Positions 10,064 to 22,606 of a stretch of DNA of 64,000 nucleotides are shown here, piece by piece. This DNA comes from Pseudomonadota bacterium (GTDB taxonomy: Bacteria > Pseudomonadota > Gammaproteobacteria > Xanthomonadales > Rhodanobacteraceae). Under the pieces are notes generated by a model. It did no database searches and was not told where the DNA came from. It saw only the letters and a list, made by a program, of their open reading frames with translations. Position numbers and translations under genes: made by a program. The stretch lies in assembly GCA_018240465.1 (NCBI GenBank), contig JAFEFS010000059.1, positions 25,514 through 89,513 on the forward strand, in the 5' to 3' direction. The stretch's first letter is position 1; every line of letters begins with the position of its first letter.

Positions 10064-10621
10064 TTACATCGCCATCAATTCGTCTTCCTTGGCCTTGACC
10101 ACGCCGTCGACGTCCTTGACGAACTTGTCGGTGAGCTTTTGCATGTCGTCTTCGGCGCGGCGTTCCTCGTCTTCGGTGATCTTCTTGTCCTTGAGCAGTT
10201 CCTTGACCTGATGCAGCGCGTCGCGGCGCACGTTGCGGATCGCGATCTTCGCGTTCTCGCCTTCGTGGGAGACGTGCTTGGACAGTTCCTTGCGCCGCTC
10301 CTGGGTGAGCGCCGGGATGTTGATGCGGATCACCGTGCCGGCCGTGGTCGGGGTGAAGCCCAGGTTCGCTGCGATGATGGCCTTCTCGACCGCGGGCACC
10401 ATCGGTTTTTCCCATGGCGTGATCGTCAGTGAACGCGCGTCGGCGACGGCGATGTTGGCGACCTGGCTGATCGGCACGTCGGAGCCGTAGTAGTTGACCT
10501 TGAGGTGATCGACCAGGGCGGTGCTGGCGCGGCCGGTGCGCAGGCGCGTGAGTTCATGCTTGAGCGCGTCGACGCTCTTGGTCATGCGCGTTTGCGCGTC
10601 CGATTTGATGTTGTTGAGCAT
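10064..10621 (-). CDS. frr: Ribosome recycling factor
   Basis: Releases ribosomes from mRNA after termination together with EF-G. The product is 185 aa, exactly the usual length, from an ATG with a strong GGAGG 5 nt upstream. The sequence is typical throughout: MLNNIKSDAQTRMTKSV at the start, HLKVNYYGSDVPI in domain II, and a long charged coiled-coil C-terminal part ending ELMAM. A longer in-frame reading reaches back to 11077 but is non-coding pseudogene DNA. In relatives frr directly follows pyrH; here a 12.6-kb island separates them. Confidence 0.96.
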   Translation of the reverse strand: MLNNIKSDAQTRMTKSVDALKHELTRLRTGRASTALVDHLKVNYYGSDVPISQVANIAVADARSLTITPWEKPMVPAVEKAIIAANLGFTPTTAGTVIRINIPALTQERRKELSKHVSHEGENAKIAIRNVRRDALHQVKELLKDKKITEDEERRAEDDMQKLTDKFVKDVDGVVKAKEDELMAM

Positions 10622-10653
10622 GACGACCTCCGCGTCTCTGGTGAAGATTGCGG

Positions 10654-10659
10654 AGTATA
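10654..10659 (-). promoter_or_regulatory. Candidate extended -10 promoter of frr
   Basis: On the minus strand TGC precedes TATACT, an extended -10 box, with transcription predicted to begin about 25 nt before the frr ATG. No convincing -35 hexamer is visible, as expected for extended -10 promoters. It lies just beyond the last recognisable residue of the kinase remnant, so it may have allowed frr to be expressed independently of pyrH. Inferred from sequence only. Confidence 0.45.
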
Positions 10660-10670
10660 GCAGCGGTGTC

Positions 10671-11174
10671 GCAGCCGACGCGGGCGGCCGAGGCCGTCGG
10701 CAAGTGCGCGGGCGCCGGGGTAGCGGCGCGGCGGATCGCGATGCAGGCATTCCAGCGCGATCGCCTCGAGGTCGTGCGGGTGGCGGACGCAAGCGCCCAC
10801 AGCGGTGCGGGAACGGTCCCGCGCACGAGTTGCAGGTTTGCCTGTGACATATCGGCGAGACGCGGCGGACGACTGGCAAGGGGAGCGTAGAGGATCGTGC
10901 CCGGCCAGCCCCAAGACGTCCGCTGCGGGTACGAGGTTTAACGGGTCCACCGGGACCTGCGCTGATGCCGTGCAGCTGGGGATGCAGGAGATCTCCCCGG
11001 CGTTTTCGTCGGCGCCGATCGCGTCGCCGGGGTCGAGCTTTGGGGGCGGCCGAAGGCGGTCGCGTGGTCAACACCATTCTCGCCGATCGACACGTTGCCG
11101 GGCTTGAGTCCCGGATACAGCACGTCGAACCGGCGCACGCGCTCGATCGCCTCGGCGACGGTTCGCGTGTTCAC
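10671..11174 (-). pseudogene. Decayed Ser/Thr protein kinase remnant (second copy)
   Basis: Three reading frames must be joined to read this as a kinase. Frame 1 starts at the ATG at 11174, overlapping the sigma stop, and reads RTVAEAIERVRRFDVLYPGL then KPGNVSIGENGV, matching RTVAEAVDYAHRLGVLHLDL then KPANVLLDEDGV of the intact kinase (16460-20833). Another frame gives ENAGEISCIPSCTA and PAADVLGLAG, like the activation and APE regions. A further shift gives ILYAPLASRPPR, then DLEAIALECLHRDPPRRYPG and ARALADGLGRP, matching the kinase C-lobe. About 177 N-terminal residues (including the ATP-binding loop) and everything after the kinase domain are missing, so it cannot be an active kinase. Confidence 0.85.
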
Positions 11175-11899
11175 GGCGGCTGGCTCTTTCGCGTCAGGAC
11201 CGTGTGCAAGATTGCCTGTTCCGCCCGCAGTTGCTCGTGCGATGTGACCGTGTCGACGAGTTCCTCGCCCGCAAGCTCGCGCAAGCGCTTGAGCGCGACG
11301 AGCAACGCAAGCGGGCGCGAGGACAGCGCCTGCGCCGCGGCGTCGAGTTCGCCGGGTGCCGGTTCGCAGGCGAGGAACGGCTCGAGCGCATCGTACATGG
11401 CGAGATGCCCGCCGCGCTGTACTTCCGCGCGCAACCCGCGCAACGCCCGGGCGACGACTTCCAGGGCGAAACCGCGTTCGTAAGCCTGCGCGGGTGTCGT
11501 CGTTTCGCTATCGGCGAAGTCGCGCAGATAGCGGGCTTCCAGCTCTGCCGGGACGGCGGCGTCGTCGTTGTGGGCGTCGATGGGTTCGCGCCAGTCGCGA
11601 CCGAGAAAGGCCTCCAGGCGTTCGAGCAGATAGAGACGGAACTGGCCACGTTCGAGGGCCGCGCGATGGTCGCGGAAATCACGCGTCAGGCTGCCGATGA
11701 AGCTGTGCGCGATGTCTTCCGCGATCGCCGGGGCATGGCCGCTGCGGCGGGTATAGGCGTAGACCGGATACCAGTAGCGTTGCACGAGCTCGGCCAGCGC
11801 GACCCGCGCCTCACCCGGCGCGGTCGCGGCGGTCCGTGTGAAGACCGACCAGCGTGTGGTCGCGAAACGATCGATGCGATGGCTGGGCGAAGACATCAT
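11171..11899 (-). CDS. ECF-like RNA polymerase sigma factor, 'sigma A' type, second copy
   Basis: A 242-aa sigma-70-like protein of the kinase-associated ECF type common in Acidobacteria and Planctomycetes. The N-terminal signature is RFATTRWSVFTR. Region 2 contains YWYPVYAYTRRSGHAPAIAE and QFRLYLLERLEAFLG; the region 4 helix-turn-helix includes LSSRPLALLVALKRLRELAG. A roughly 30-residue charged C-terminal tail follows. It is paralogous to the protein at 20833-21567. Its stop overlaps the start of the kinase remnant exactly as in the intact module. Because its kinase is broken, it is either orphaned or served by the other kinase. Confidence 0.75.
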   Translation of the reverse strand: MMSSPSHRIDRFATTRWSVFTRTAATAPGEARVALAELVQRYWYPVYAYTRRSGHAPAIAEDIAHSFIGSLTRDFRDHRAALERGQFRLYLLERLEAFLGRDWREPIDAHNDDAAVPAELEARYLRDFADSETTTPAQAYERGFALEVVARALRGLRAEVQRGGHLAMYDALEPFLACEPAPGELDAAAQALSSRPLALLVALKRLRELAGEELVDTVTSHEQLRAEQAILHTVLTRKSQPP

Positions 11900-11990
11900 G
11901 GCCGCTCGATTCGACAGGGCTCAACGCATCTTCACGATTCAGCGTCGTCGATTACATCGCGGCCACCGGCGACGGTTCACGGGCAGTTTT

Positions 11991-12698
11991 TCATTGCATC
12001 GCCACACCGAGGGCTTTGCGCAACTCGAGCATTTCCGATTCGAGATCCTCGCCTCCGTTCGTCGTCTGCATGAGCTCCTCACGCACGAGTTCGCGCAATC
12101 GATGGCGCAGCCGGTGTACCGCCACGGCCAGGGTGTTGCGCCGCACGTTGAGGGTGGCGGCGGCGCGCGCGTAGTCGTCTTCGTCCGGACGCTCGATGAG
12201 GAATTCCTGCAGTCGATCGAACCACTCGAGCCTGCCTCCCTGTTCCGCTTCGTTGCGCAGCCTGGCGAGGGCGGCGTCGAGCACGGCAACTGCCCAACTG
12301 CGTTCGAATGCCGCTTCCGGCGTCGCTTCGGAAGACGCGGCCCGGATATTGTCCCCGCTCTCGGTCAGCAACGGCTCGAAATGAACGCCGCCGCCGCGCT
12401 TGAGCGTCTGATCTCCGACGTCGGCATTGATCAGGAAACGTTTCAGCGCGGTGAGCAGGAACGCGCGGAAACGCCCGCGGGCCGGGTCCGCGTGGACGTG
12501 CCAGGCCAGTTCGAGAAAGCGCGTGAAGAAAGCCTGCGCGAGATCCTCGGCCGTATCGGGTGCATAACCGCGGCTGCGGATGTAGGCGAGCACCGGCGGG
12601 CGATAGGTGCGGCACAAGGATTCCAGGGCCGCGCGCTGCTCAGTGCCGCTGCGGGCACGCAGCACCACGCTCCAGCGAGTCGTGTCGAATTGGGCCAT
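11991..12698 (-). CDS. ECF-like RNA polymerase sigma factor, 'sigma B' type, second copy
   Basis: A 235-aa ECF-type sigma factor. The start MAQFDTTRWSVVL (ATG at 12698) was chosen by alignment with its paralogue at 21721-22440. Region 2 contains TYRPPVLAYIRSRGYAPDTA then EDLAQAFFTRFLE and RGRFRAFLLTALKRFL; region 4 contains DYARAAATLNVRRNTLAVAV then HRLRHRLRELV. No anti-sigma gene is adjacent. In this family control is thought to be by a linked Ser/Thr kinase. A 13-nt motif shared with the other copy lies 36 nt upstream. It is followed after 91 nt by the sigma A gene. Confidence 0.8.
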   Translation of the reverse strand: MAQFDTTRWSVVLRARSGTEQRAALESLCRTYRPPVLAYIRSRGYAPDTAEDLAQAFFTRFLELAWHVHADPARGRFRAFLLTALKRFLINADVGDQTLKRGGGVHFEPLLTESGDNIRAASSEATPEAAFERSWAVAVLDAALARLRNEAEQGGRLEWFDRLQEFLIERPDEDDYARAAATLNVRRNTLAVAVHRLRHRLRELVREELMQTTNGGEDLESEMLELRKALGVAMQ

Positions 12699-12734
12699 CC
12701 GCCGATTTCCGGTACAAATCCCAGTGCATACGCG

Positions 12735-12747
12735 AGTCTGCCACAAA
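12735..12747 (-). promoter_or_regulatory. Conserved 13-nt element upstream of sigma B, second copy
   Basis: Minus-strand TTTGTGGCAGACT is identical to the element at 22471-22483 in front of the paralogous sigma B gene. It begins 36 nt before the start codon, against 30 nt in the other copy. Flanking DNA is not obviously conserved, so this may be a promoter -35/operator element shared by both modules. Sequence identity is seen; the role is inferred. Confidence 0.45.
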
Positions 12748-12853
12748 TTCCCGGGATCTGTCGGCGGCTTTCGTCAGAGAAGGCCGCACCGGCGCAGCGG
12801 TATGCCGCTCGCGGACGCGTGAGATGTGTCGGGCACGGGCTGCTTGGTCCGCG

Positions 12854-12888
12854 CGTCGGCCGCCGTGTCGCCGCGCGGCGGACCGACG
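12854..12888 (-). other. GC-rich hairpin between small secreted gene and sigma B, second copy
   Basis: Arms CGTCGGCCGCCG and CGGCGGACCGACG can pair imperfectly around a short loop, directly after the small secreted protein gene. There is no T-tract, so it is not a textbook terminator. The intact module has a hairpin in the same position (22553-22575), which hints at an attenuator or an mRNA 3' stabiliser separating the small gene from the sigma genes. Confidence 0.4.
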
Positions 12889-12900
12889 CCGCGCCCTGCG

Positions 12901-13254
12901 TCAATGTCCGGCAAACGCGGTCAGGTTGCGCGTATCGTACTCGCGGGTGAAATTGTCGTAGCGCGATCTCACGAACGTATAGGATGTCCGATATTCCGGA
13001 TACGCGGTCGCCGCGCCGAACAGCATGCCGATCTCGCGGCTGCTGAAGTTGCGGCGGATCTCGGCATGAAATGCGGCGCATTGCTGCATGGAGTTCGGCG
13101 GCGTGCAATCGGTAGTGAGCTTCGATGGTGCGGCCGCGGCGCGGGCGGGCGCGGAACTCACGGTAACCGGTTTCAGCGGCGCCTGAGGCTCGGCCGCATT
13201 CGCGGCAATGGCGAACAGCAAACTGGCGATGACGATGTGCTGGTTGGGTTTCAC
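12901..13254 (-). CDS. Small secreted two-cysteine protein, second copy
   Basis: A 117-aa protein with GTG start and GGAGA 6 nt upstream. It has a signal peptide (HIVIASLLFAIAANAAE), a Pro/Ala/Ser-rich linker, then a conserved domain starting DCTPPNSMQQCAAFHAEIRR with two cysteines 11 residues apart, followed by REIGMLFGAATAYPEYRTSY. It is paralogous to the product of 22607-22963, with near identity in that domain and a divergent N-terminal half. I recognise no named family. The periplasmic or extracellular location and first place in each sigma module suggest a signal or output protein, but this is inference. Confidence 0.8.
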   Translation of the reverse strand: MKPNQHIVIASLLFAIAANAAEPQAPLKPVTVSSAPARAAAAPSKLTTDCTPPNSMQQCAAFHAEIRRNFSSREIGMLFGAATAYPEYRTSYTFVRSRYDNFTREYDTRNLTAFAGH

Positions 13255-13586
13255 GACAATCTCCGTATGCGGGGGTGGCGGGAAAGCGGATGCGATCTGT
13301 CAGATGCACCCACGCCCCGAAAGCTGGCGGCCGACTCGGGAATTGCGCGACGGCCGCCGTCACCGATCTACTACGGCAAGGCGTGCCAGACATTACACGC
13401 CCGCGCACGCGAATCGCGCATGCATGCGCGCGATGTCACGGGTTGGTTGCGGCAAAGTATATAAATTCAAATTGTGTCAGGCGGCCATTTCCGGGCGCGC
13501 CGGTCGGTCGCCGCGCACGCCGGGCGTGAGATCGCCGCCGCGGCCCTTGTCGCCGACGTGCGGCAACGCCCGGTGGCCGCGCGTGT
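13255..13586. other. 332-bp intergenic region between the two modules
   Basis: No credible gene. The only notable content is an AT-rich patch at 13455-13480 that stands out in this GC-rich DNA. On the minus strand it contains TATACT (13456-13461) downstream of CTGACA (13475-13480), but the spacing of 13 nt is too short for a standard promoter. It could be the upstream control region of the small secreted gene at 12901-13254, about 200 nt away. No clear terminator for the TonB receptor gene is visible here. Confidence 0.4.
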
Positions 13587-16459
13587 TCAGAACCTTTGCT
13601 GGTAGCTGGCGTAGAAAAACCGGCCAGGTGCGTCGTAGTCGGGAAAGAACGAGTTGAACAGAGCCGAACGCGCAACCGGCGGCGAGCGGCCGAACGCGTT
13701 GCGCGCGCCGAGCGTGAAACGTCCATGCCACGGCGCTTCCCAACTGCCTTCCAGGTCCGTGAAGGTCACGCTCGGCACGTGGTTTTGCGGCGCGGCGGCA
13801 CCGCCGATCACGTGATCGGGAGCGGTGCACAACATGCGCAGCGATGGGTCGTGGAGCCGGGCGGCGAGATCGGTGACGCCACTGCAGTCCTCGTCGATAT
13901 CCGAGAAATAGCGCGTGGTGATCGACGCGCCGAAAGCGCCGTTTTCCCAGACCAGCTGCAGTTGCGAACGTACACGCCAGATCACGCCGAACAGACCGCC
14001 GCTGTCGGCACTCGGGGCGTGCGTTCCGGCGATGTTGCCGGTTGCGATCGAGCCGTCGGCCAGCAACGTACCCGGGCCGGGTTTGCCGATCTCGCCGAAG
14101 TAGTCGACGTAGTTCAGGGTCCAGTACACGCCGATGCGGCCGACCGGCATGGCGCGCCGATAGCGGAGCGCAAAGTCGTAGCCTTCGGTCTCGATGCCGC
14201 CGGCGAGATTCTGCGGCAGGTCGATCACCTGCGCGAGCGTGCCGTCGGCGGCGCGCGTGATCTGCGCGCACGCGACGTCGCGGTTGCGCCGATAGCAGTC
14301 GTCGACAACCGCCTGCAAGCCGGTGTCGCCGATCGCGTTGTACAGACGAAGGTCGTACCAGTCCAGGTTCGCGTCGAGCCCTTCGATCCAGCCCGGAGTG
14401 AACACGAGGCCGACGCCGCGCGAGCGCGAGGTCTCCGGCTGCAACCGCGGGTTTCCACGCGAGATCGGGCGCGTGAGTTCCTGCGTGGAGTCGACGTTCG
14501 CCGGCACACCGAGTGCGGCACAGCGCGCCGACACCGCCGGCGTCGGCGGCGGCTCGTTGCGCGGGTCACAGGGATCATCGGGTCCGGCGTTGCCGATGCC
14601 GGTTGCCGCGCCCTGGAACAACTCGAAGATCGCCGGTGCGCGGAAGCCCTGCGCGTAGTTGGCGCGCACGAGCACATCGTCGACGATTTCCCAGCGCAGG
14701 CCGAACTGCGAATTCGTCGTGCCGCCGAAATTGGAGTAGCGGGAATGGCGCGTGCCGACGGTCAGGTCGAGTTTGCGTGCGAACGGCTTGTCGGCAAGCA
14801 GGCCCGCATCGAGTTCCAGGTAGGCTTCGGTGATCGAATAGGCGCCGCTGGTTGAATCGGCGGTGCCGCCGTTGCCATTTTCATTGCCGCTCGCGCGCAG
14901 CGGGTCCTCGATGGCCGCGCCGCTTTCGCGGCGATGATCGACGCCGGCGGCGAAGGCGAGCGCACCGCCGGGCAGCACCAGCAGTCCGGGCGAGCTCACG
15001 TGCGCGTCGAGCACGTGCGAGCCATCGCGTTGGCGGTTGGTCTCTGGCGCATCGACGTAGGCGAGCATCGCCGGCGTGATCGAGCCGGGTGGGCCGAACA
15101 AGTCCAGCGACACGCAGCCGTCGATCGGAGCGTCGGGTGCGCCGCAGCGTGGCAGGCCGCCGGCATCGCGAAACGACGGCCCGAGGGCCAGCGCAAGCTT
15201 GCGGTTGTCTGCATATGGGCCGGTGTGTTCGCGCTCGGCCACGCGCGTGACGGTCGCGTCGACGGCCCAGGAGAAGTTGCGATGGAACAGGTCGAAAGCG
15301 CCGTCGAGCCCGGCGTGCAAGCGGCGTGTGTCTGCCGTTTGCTCGAAGATGCGTGGACCGCCTTCGACGAGGCGCCGGTTCGCGGCGATGATCGGTTCGC
15401 CGAACGGGTTGTATGCGTTGCCCGCCGCGATCGGGATTGCTGCCGGGTCGCTCGGAAAGCGCGCGTCGAGGCGGATCAACGGCGGCGCCATCTGCTGCGT
15501 CGACCCGCGCCGGGTGAACAGTGCGTCGGCGGCGAAAGCGAGCCGGGGCGAGAATTCGTACCGCGCATGGGCGAACACGGCGCGACGCGTTTGCGGCGTT
15601 TGCAGATAGTTCAGCGGGGCGTAGTTGTACGTGTCGGCGAGCGGGTTGAAGTTGCGGAAATCCGCAGGCGAGGTGCCGCCGCGACCGTCGATCAACCGCA
15701 GATATGGCGGCCGCGGATGCGAGGCGAGCAGAAACCGCGTGAACGGTGTGGTGGGCGAGCCGGTCGCGTCGAGCGGCAGGCCGAAGTTGGGTACTGCGGA
15801 GATCACACGATTGCCGGCAAAAATCGCATCGTCGCGGCTCCACTCCGCGCCGCCCGATGCGCTCCAGTGTTCTCCCTTGCGGCCAAAGCCCAGATCGACT
15901 TTGCGGCGCCTGCCGTCATCGTAGTCGGTCTGCGCATGGTAGAGGTCGAGTTGGCCGCCGGAATGGTTCTGCCGCGTGACGATGTTGATCACGCCGGCAA
16001 TGGCATCGGAGCCGTAGATCGCGGATGCGGAATCGAGCAGTACTTCGACGCGCTCGACCACTCCGACCGGGATTGCGCTCAGATCCACCGCGCCACCGAT
16101 GTCGGAGACGAAGCGGTTGCCGTCGAGCAGCACCAGGGTACGATTGAAGCCGAGGCTGCGCAGGTTGACGAGCTGCTCGCCGCTGCCGCCATTGTTGATG
16201 TTCCGATTCAGCGTCGAACCGTTGGCGGAGAGGCCTTGCACGACGTCGGAGATGCTGGTCAGGCCGCTGCGCTCGATCTGCGCGCGATCAAGGATCAGCA
16301 TCGGATGCTGGGTCTGCAGATCGATGGCGCGGATGTGCGAGCCGACGACTTCGATCGTGCCCAGTACTTGCGCATCCGGCGTTTCCTGCGCCCGTGCGCA
16401 AGTGAACGCCAGCGCCAGGCAAAGCGCGCACGACCGGCGGCAGCGGACCGAGGTGTGCT

Positions 16460-16463
<4 letters not shown>
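13587..16463 (-). CDS. TonB-dependent outer-membrane receptor
   Basis: A 958-aa TonB-dependent transporter. It has a signal peptide ending near residue 25, then GTIEVVGSHIR and the plug domain (SISDVVQGLSANGSTLNRN, RVEVLLDSASAIYGSDAIAG, VINIVTRQN). A 22-strand barrel with long extracellular loops follows, with receptor motifs such as YAQGFRAPAIFELFQG and NPRLQPETS, ending in the aromatic residue of FYASYQQRF. It has no N-terminal signalling extension like FecA, so any link to the sigma factors must run through the kinase. The ATG overlaps the kinase stop (ATGA), so the two are translationally coupled. Ligand unknown. Confidence 0.9.
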
Positions 16464-20832
<4,369 letters not shown>

Positions 20833-20833
<1 letters not shown>

Positions 20834-21567
20834 CAGCCTTGCGCTCCGCCGAGTTCGATGAGCAGGACGTCCTGCTCGGAGGCGAGATCGGCCTCCGATG
20901 CGACCGTATCGGCGAGTTCGTCGGCGACGAGTTCGCGGAAACGCTGACGCAGGCGCTTTAGCGCCAGCGTCAGCACCAGCGGCCGGCTGCCGAGTTTCGC
21001 GGCGATGGCCTCGTATTCGCCACTGACCGGCTCGCGCGCGAGCAGGGGCTCGAGCCGTTCGTACATGTCGAGGTGGCCGGTCTGTCGCGCCTCGCTGCGC
21101 AGCCGCCGCAGGGTGCGGTCGAGAATCTGCAAGGCAAACGCACGCTGGAAACTCTGCTCGGGCGAAGGCGCGTCGACCGGCTCACGCCGATAACGGTCCT
21201 CCAGTCCGTCCGGCGTTTCGCGATCGTTGGCCGGCGACATCGCTGCGGGGCGATCCTTGGCGGCGAGGAAGCTGCGCAGCCGGGCGAGCAAGTAGACTCG
21301 ATACGGACCCTGCGCCGTCGACCCGCCATCCGGCACGGGCGCAGTTTCGCCGGTGAGCTGACTCAGAAATCCTTGGGTCAGCGCGGCGGCGGCGGCGGAC
21401 GTGTGTCCGCAGCGGCGCAGATAGACGTACACCGGATAGCGGAAGCGATTCGACAATTCACCCAGCGCATTGCGTGCCCCGTCCGCCTCCGCTGTGCCGA
21501 CGTGCGTCGCGATCGACCAGCGTGTCGCCGCGAATCGCTCCTGCGTATCGATGGAAATGGAGGTCAT
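20833..21567 (-). CDS. ECF-like RNA polymerase sigma factor, 'sigma A' type, intact module
   Basis: A 244-aa sigma-70-like protein. The start at 21567 (MTSISIDTQERFAATRWS) has GGGGAG just upstream; an ATG 12 codons earlier has no good ribosome site. It has the RFAATRWS signature, a region 2-like FRYPVYVYLRRCGHTSAAA and a region 4-like LGSRPLVLTLALKRLRQRFR, plus a charged tail. It is more divergent from classical ECFs than sigma B: region 2.3/2.4 lacks the strong EDLAQ block, reading AAALTQGF instead. It may be a regulator or a degenerate sigma. Its stop overlaps the kinase start, so the pair is co-translated. Confidence 0.75.
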
Positions 21568-21604
21568 TTCGCTCCCCGGAATGGTTTTCGCGACATTTTG
21601 CATA

Positions 21605-21672
21605 CGGCGATTGCAGGCGGCGATTGCAGGCGGTGATTGCAGGCGGTGATTGCAACCGGCGATTGCATCCGG
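21605..21672. repeat. Five tandem 13-bp repeats upstream of sigma A
   Basis: Consensus CGGYGATTGCAGG occurs five times head to tail at 21605, 21618, 21631, 21644 and 21657, with only the last two positions drifting in copies 4 and 5, followed by CGG. It lies between the sigma B stop and the sigma A start, so it sits in the 5' part of the sigma A ribosome-binding region or in a promoter. Iteron-like spacing of 13 bp would place sites on successive, not identical, helix faces. No equivalent is visible in the second module. Confidence 0.9.
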
Positions 21673-21720
21673 AACGCGTTCGACCGCTCGCGCCGCGCTT
21701 GCGCGATCACGGCGGCGGCG

Positions 21721-22440
21721 CTATCCGGGCGCGAGCAGGTGCGGCAAGGTTTTGTGCATGTGGTCGATTTCTTGGTCGAATGAGGCGGCGTCCGCGGCGG
21801 TCTCCGCCAATTCTTCGCGCACGCACGCCTGCAAACGTGCACGCAGGCGGTGCACCGCGACCGCGAGCGTGCCGCGCTTCATCTGTAGAGTTTCGGCCAG
21901 GCGCGCATAGTCGTCTTCGCTGGGACGTTCGATCAGGAATTCGCTGAGCGCGTCGAACAGGTCTGTTTTTCCGGCCTTGGCGATCTCGGCCTGCAGACGA
22001 TGCAGCGCGGCGCGCAGAACGGTTTCAGCCCAGCTGCGCTCGAAAACCTGTTCCGGCGTGGTCGGCTGCCGGGCGTCGTCGAGCTGGTCGTGCGTGTCGA
22101 TCGCATCGAGCGGCGCATGCTGGACGGCACCGCCACGCTTGAGCGCACGTTCGCGATCGACCTCGTCACCGAGAAAATGCTTGAGCGCGGTCAGCAGGAG
22201 GGAGCGGAAGCGGCCGCGCGCCGGATCGGCTTGCGCATGAACGGCGCGTTCGATGAAGCTGACGAAGAAGCCTTGGGCGAGATCCTCGGCGACATCAGGT
22301 GCGTGACCGCGCGCGCGGATGTAGGCGAGCACGGGAGGGCGATAGGTGCGGCAAAGCGATTCCAGGGCTGCGCGCGCGTCGGCCTGTTCACCGCGGCTGC
22401 GCAGCACCACGCTCCAATGCGTCGTTTCGAACCGGCTCAT
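21721..22440 (-). CDS. ECF-like RNA polymerase sigma factor, 'sigma B' type, intact module
   Basis: A 239-aa ECF-type sigma factor. The start MSRFETTHWSVVL is at 22440, with GGGGAC upstream; a longer frame exists but lacks conservation with the paralogue. Region 2 has TYRPPVLAYIRARGHAPDVA then EDLAQGFFVSFIE and RGRFRSLLLTALKHFLGD; region 4 has RLAETLQMKRGTLAVAVHRL then RARLQACVREEL. It resembles kinase-linked ECF groups. No anti-sigma factor is adjacent, fitting phosphorylation control as shown for EcfP/PknT in Vibrio and EcfK/PknS in Xanthomonas. It is followed by sigma A after 153 bp. Confidence 0.82.
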   Translation of the reverse strand: MSRFETTHWSVVLRSRGEQADARAALESLCRTYRPPVLAYIRARGHAPDVAEDLAQGFFVSFIERAVHAQADPARGRFRSLLLTALKHFLGDEVDRERALKRGGAVQHAPLDAIDTHDQLDDARQPTTPEQVFERSWAETVLRAALHRLQAEIAKAGKTDLFDALSEFLIERPSEDDYARLAETLQMKRGTLAVAVHRLRARLQACVREELAETAADAASFDQEIDHMHKTLPHLLAPG

Positions 22441-22470
22441 CGGCACGTCCCCGGATTTGACGCCGGTCAC

Positions 22471-22483
22471 AGTCTGCCACAAA
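22471..22483 (-). promoter_or_regulatory. Conserved 13-nt element upstream of sigma B, intact module
   Basis: Minus-strand TTTGTGGCAGACT, identical to 12735-12747, begins 30 nt before the sigma B start. Conservation between two otherwise diverged intergenic regions suggests a functional site such as a promoter or operator. A GGCGTCAAAT stretch follows it here but is not kept in the other copy. Confidence 0.45.
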
Positions 22484-22552
22484 CGCATGCCGACGCGGCA
22501 AGCCGCGCGCGCGCGGTGTGCATGCATCCTGGCCCAGCGATCGGAACAAAGC

Positions 22553-22575
22553 CGGCCCCGCTCCAGGCGGGGCCG
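22553..22575 (-). other. Strong GC hairpin between small secreted gene and sigma B, intact module
   Basis: Arms CGGCCCCG and CGGGGCCG flank a 7-nt loop immediately downstream of the small secreted gene. The following minus-strand sequence is only mildly T-rich, so it may act as a partial terminator or attenuator giving more of the small protein than of the sigma factors. A hairpin occupies the same place in the other module. Confidence 0.5.
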
Positions 22576-22606
22576 ATTCCAGGCAGGCGGAATACTGGCT
22601 GCAGGA

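Noticed and set aside
10064..11077. frr with a 150-residue N-terminal extension
   Set aside because: The frame is open upstream of the real ATG, but the extension is kinase-remnant DNA read in the wrong frame and the internal ATG has GGAGG and gives the exact family length.
21605..21672. CRISPR array
   Set aside because: Units are 13 bp and directly adjacent with no spacers; no cas genes anywhere in the window.
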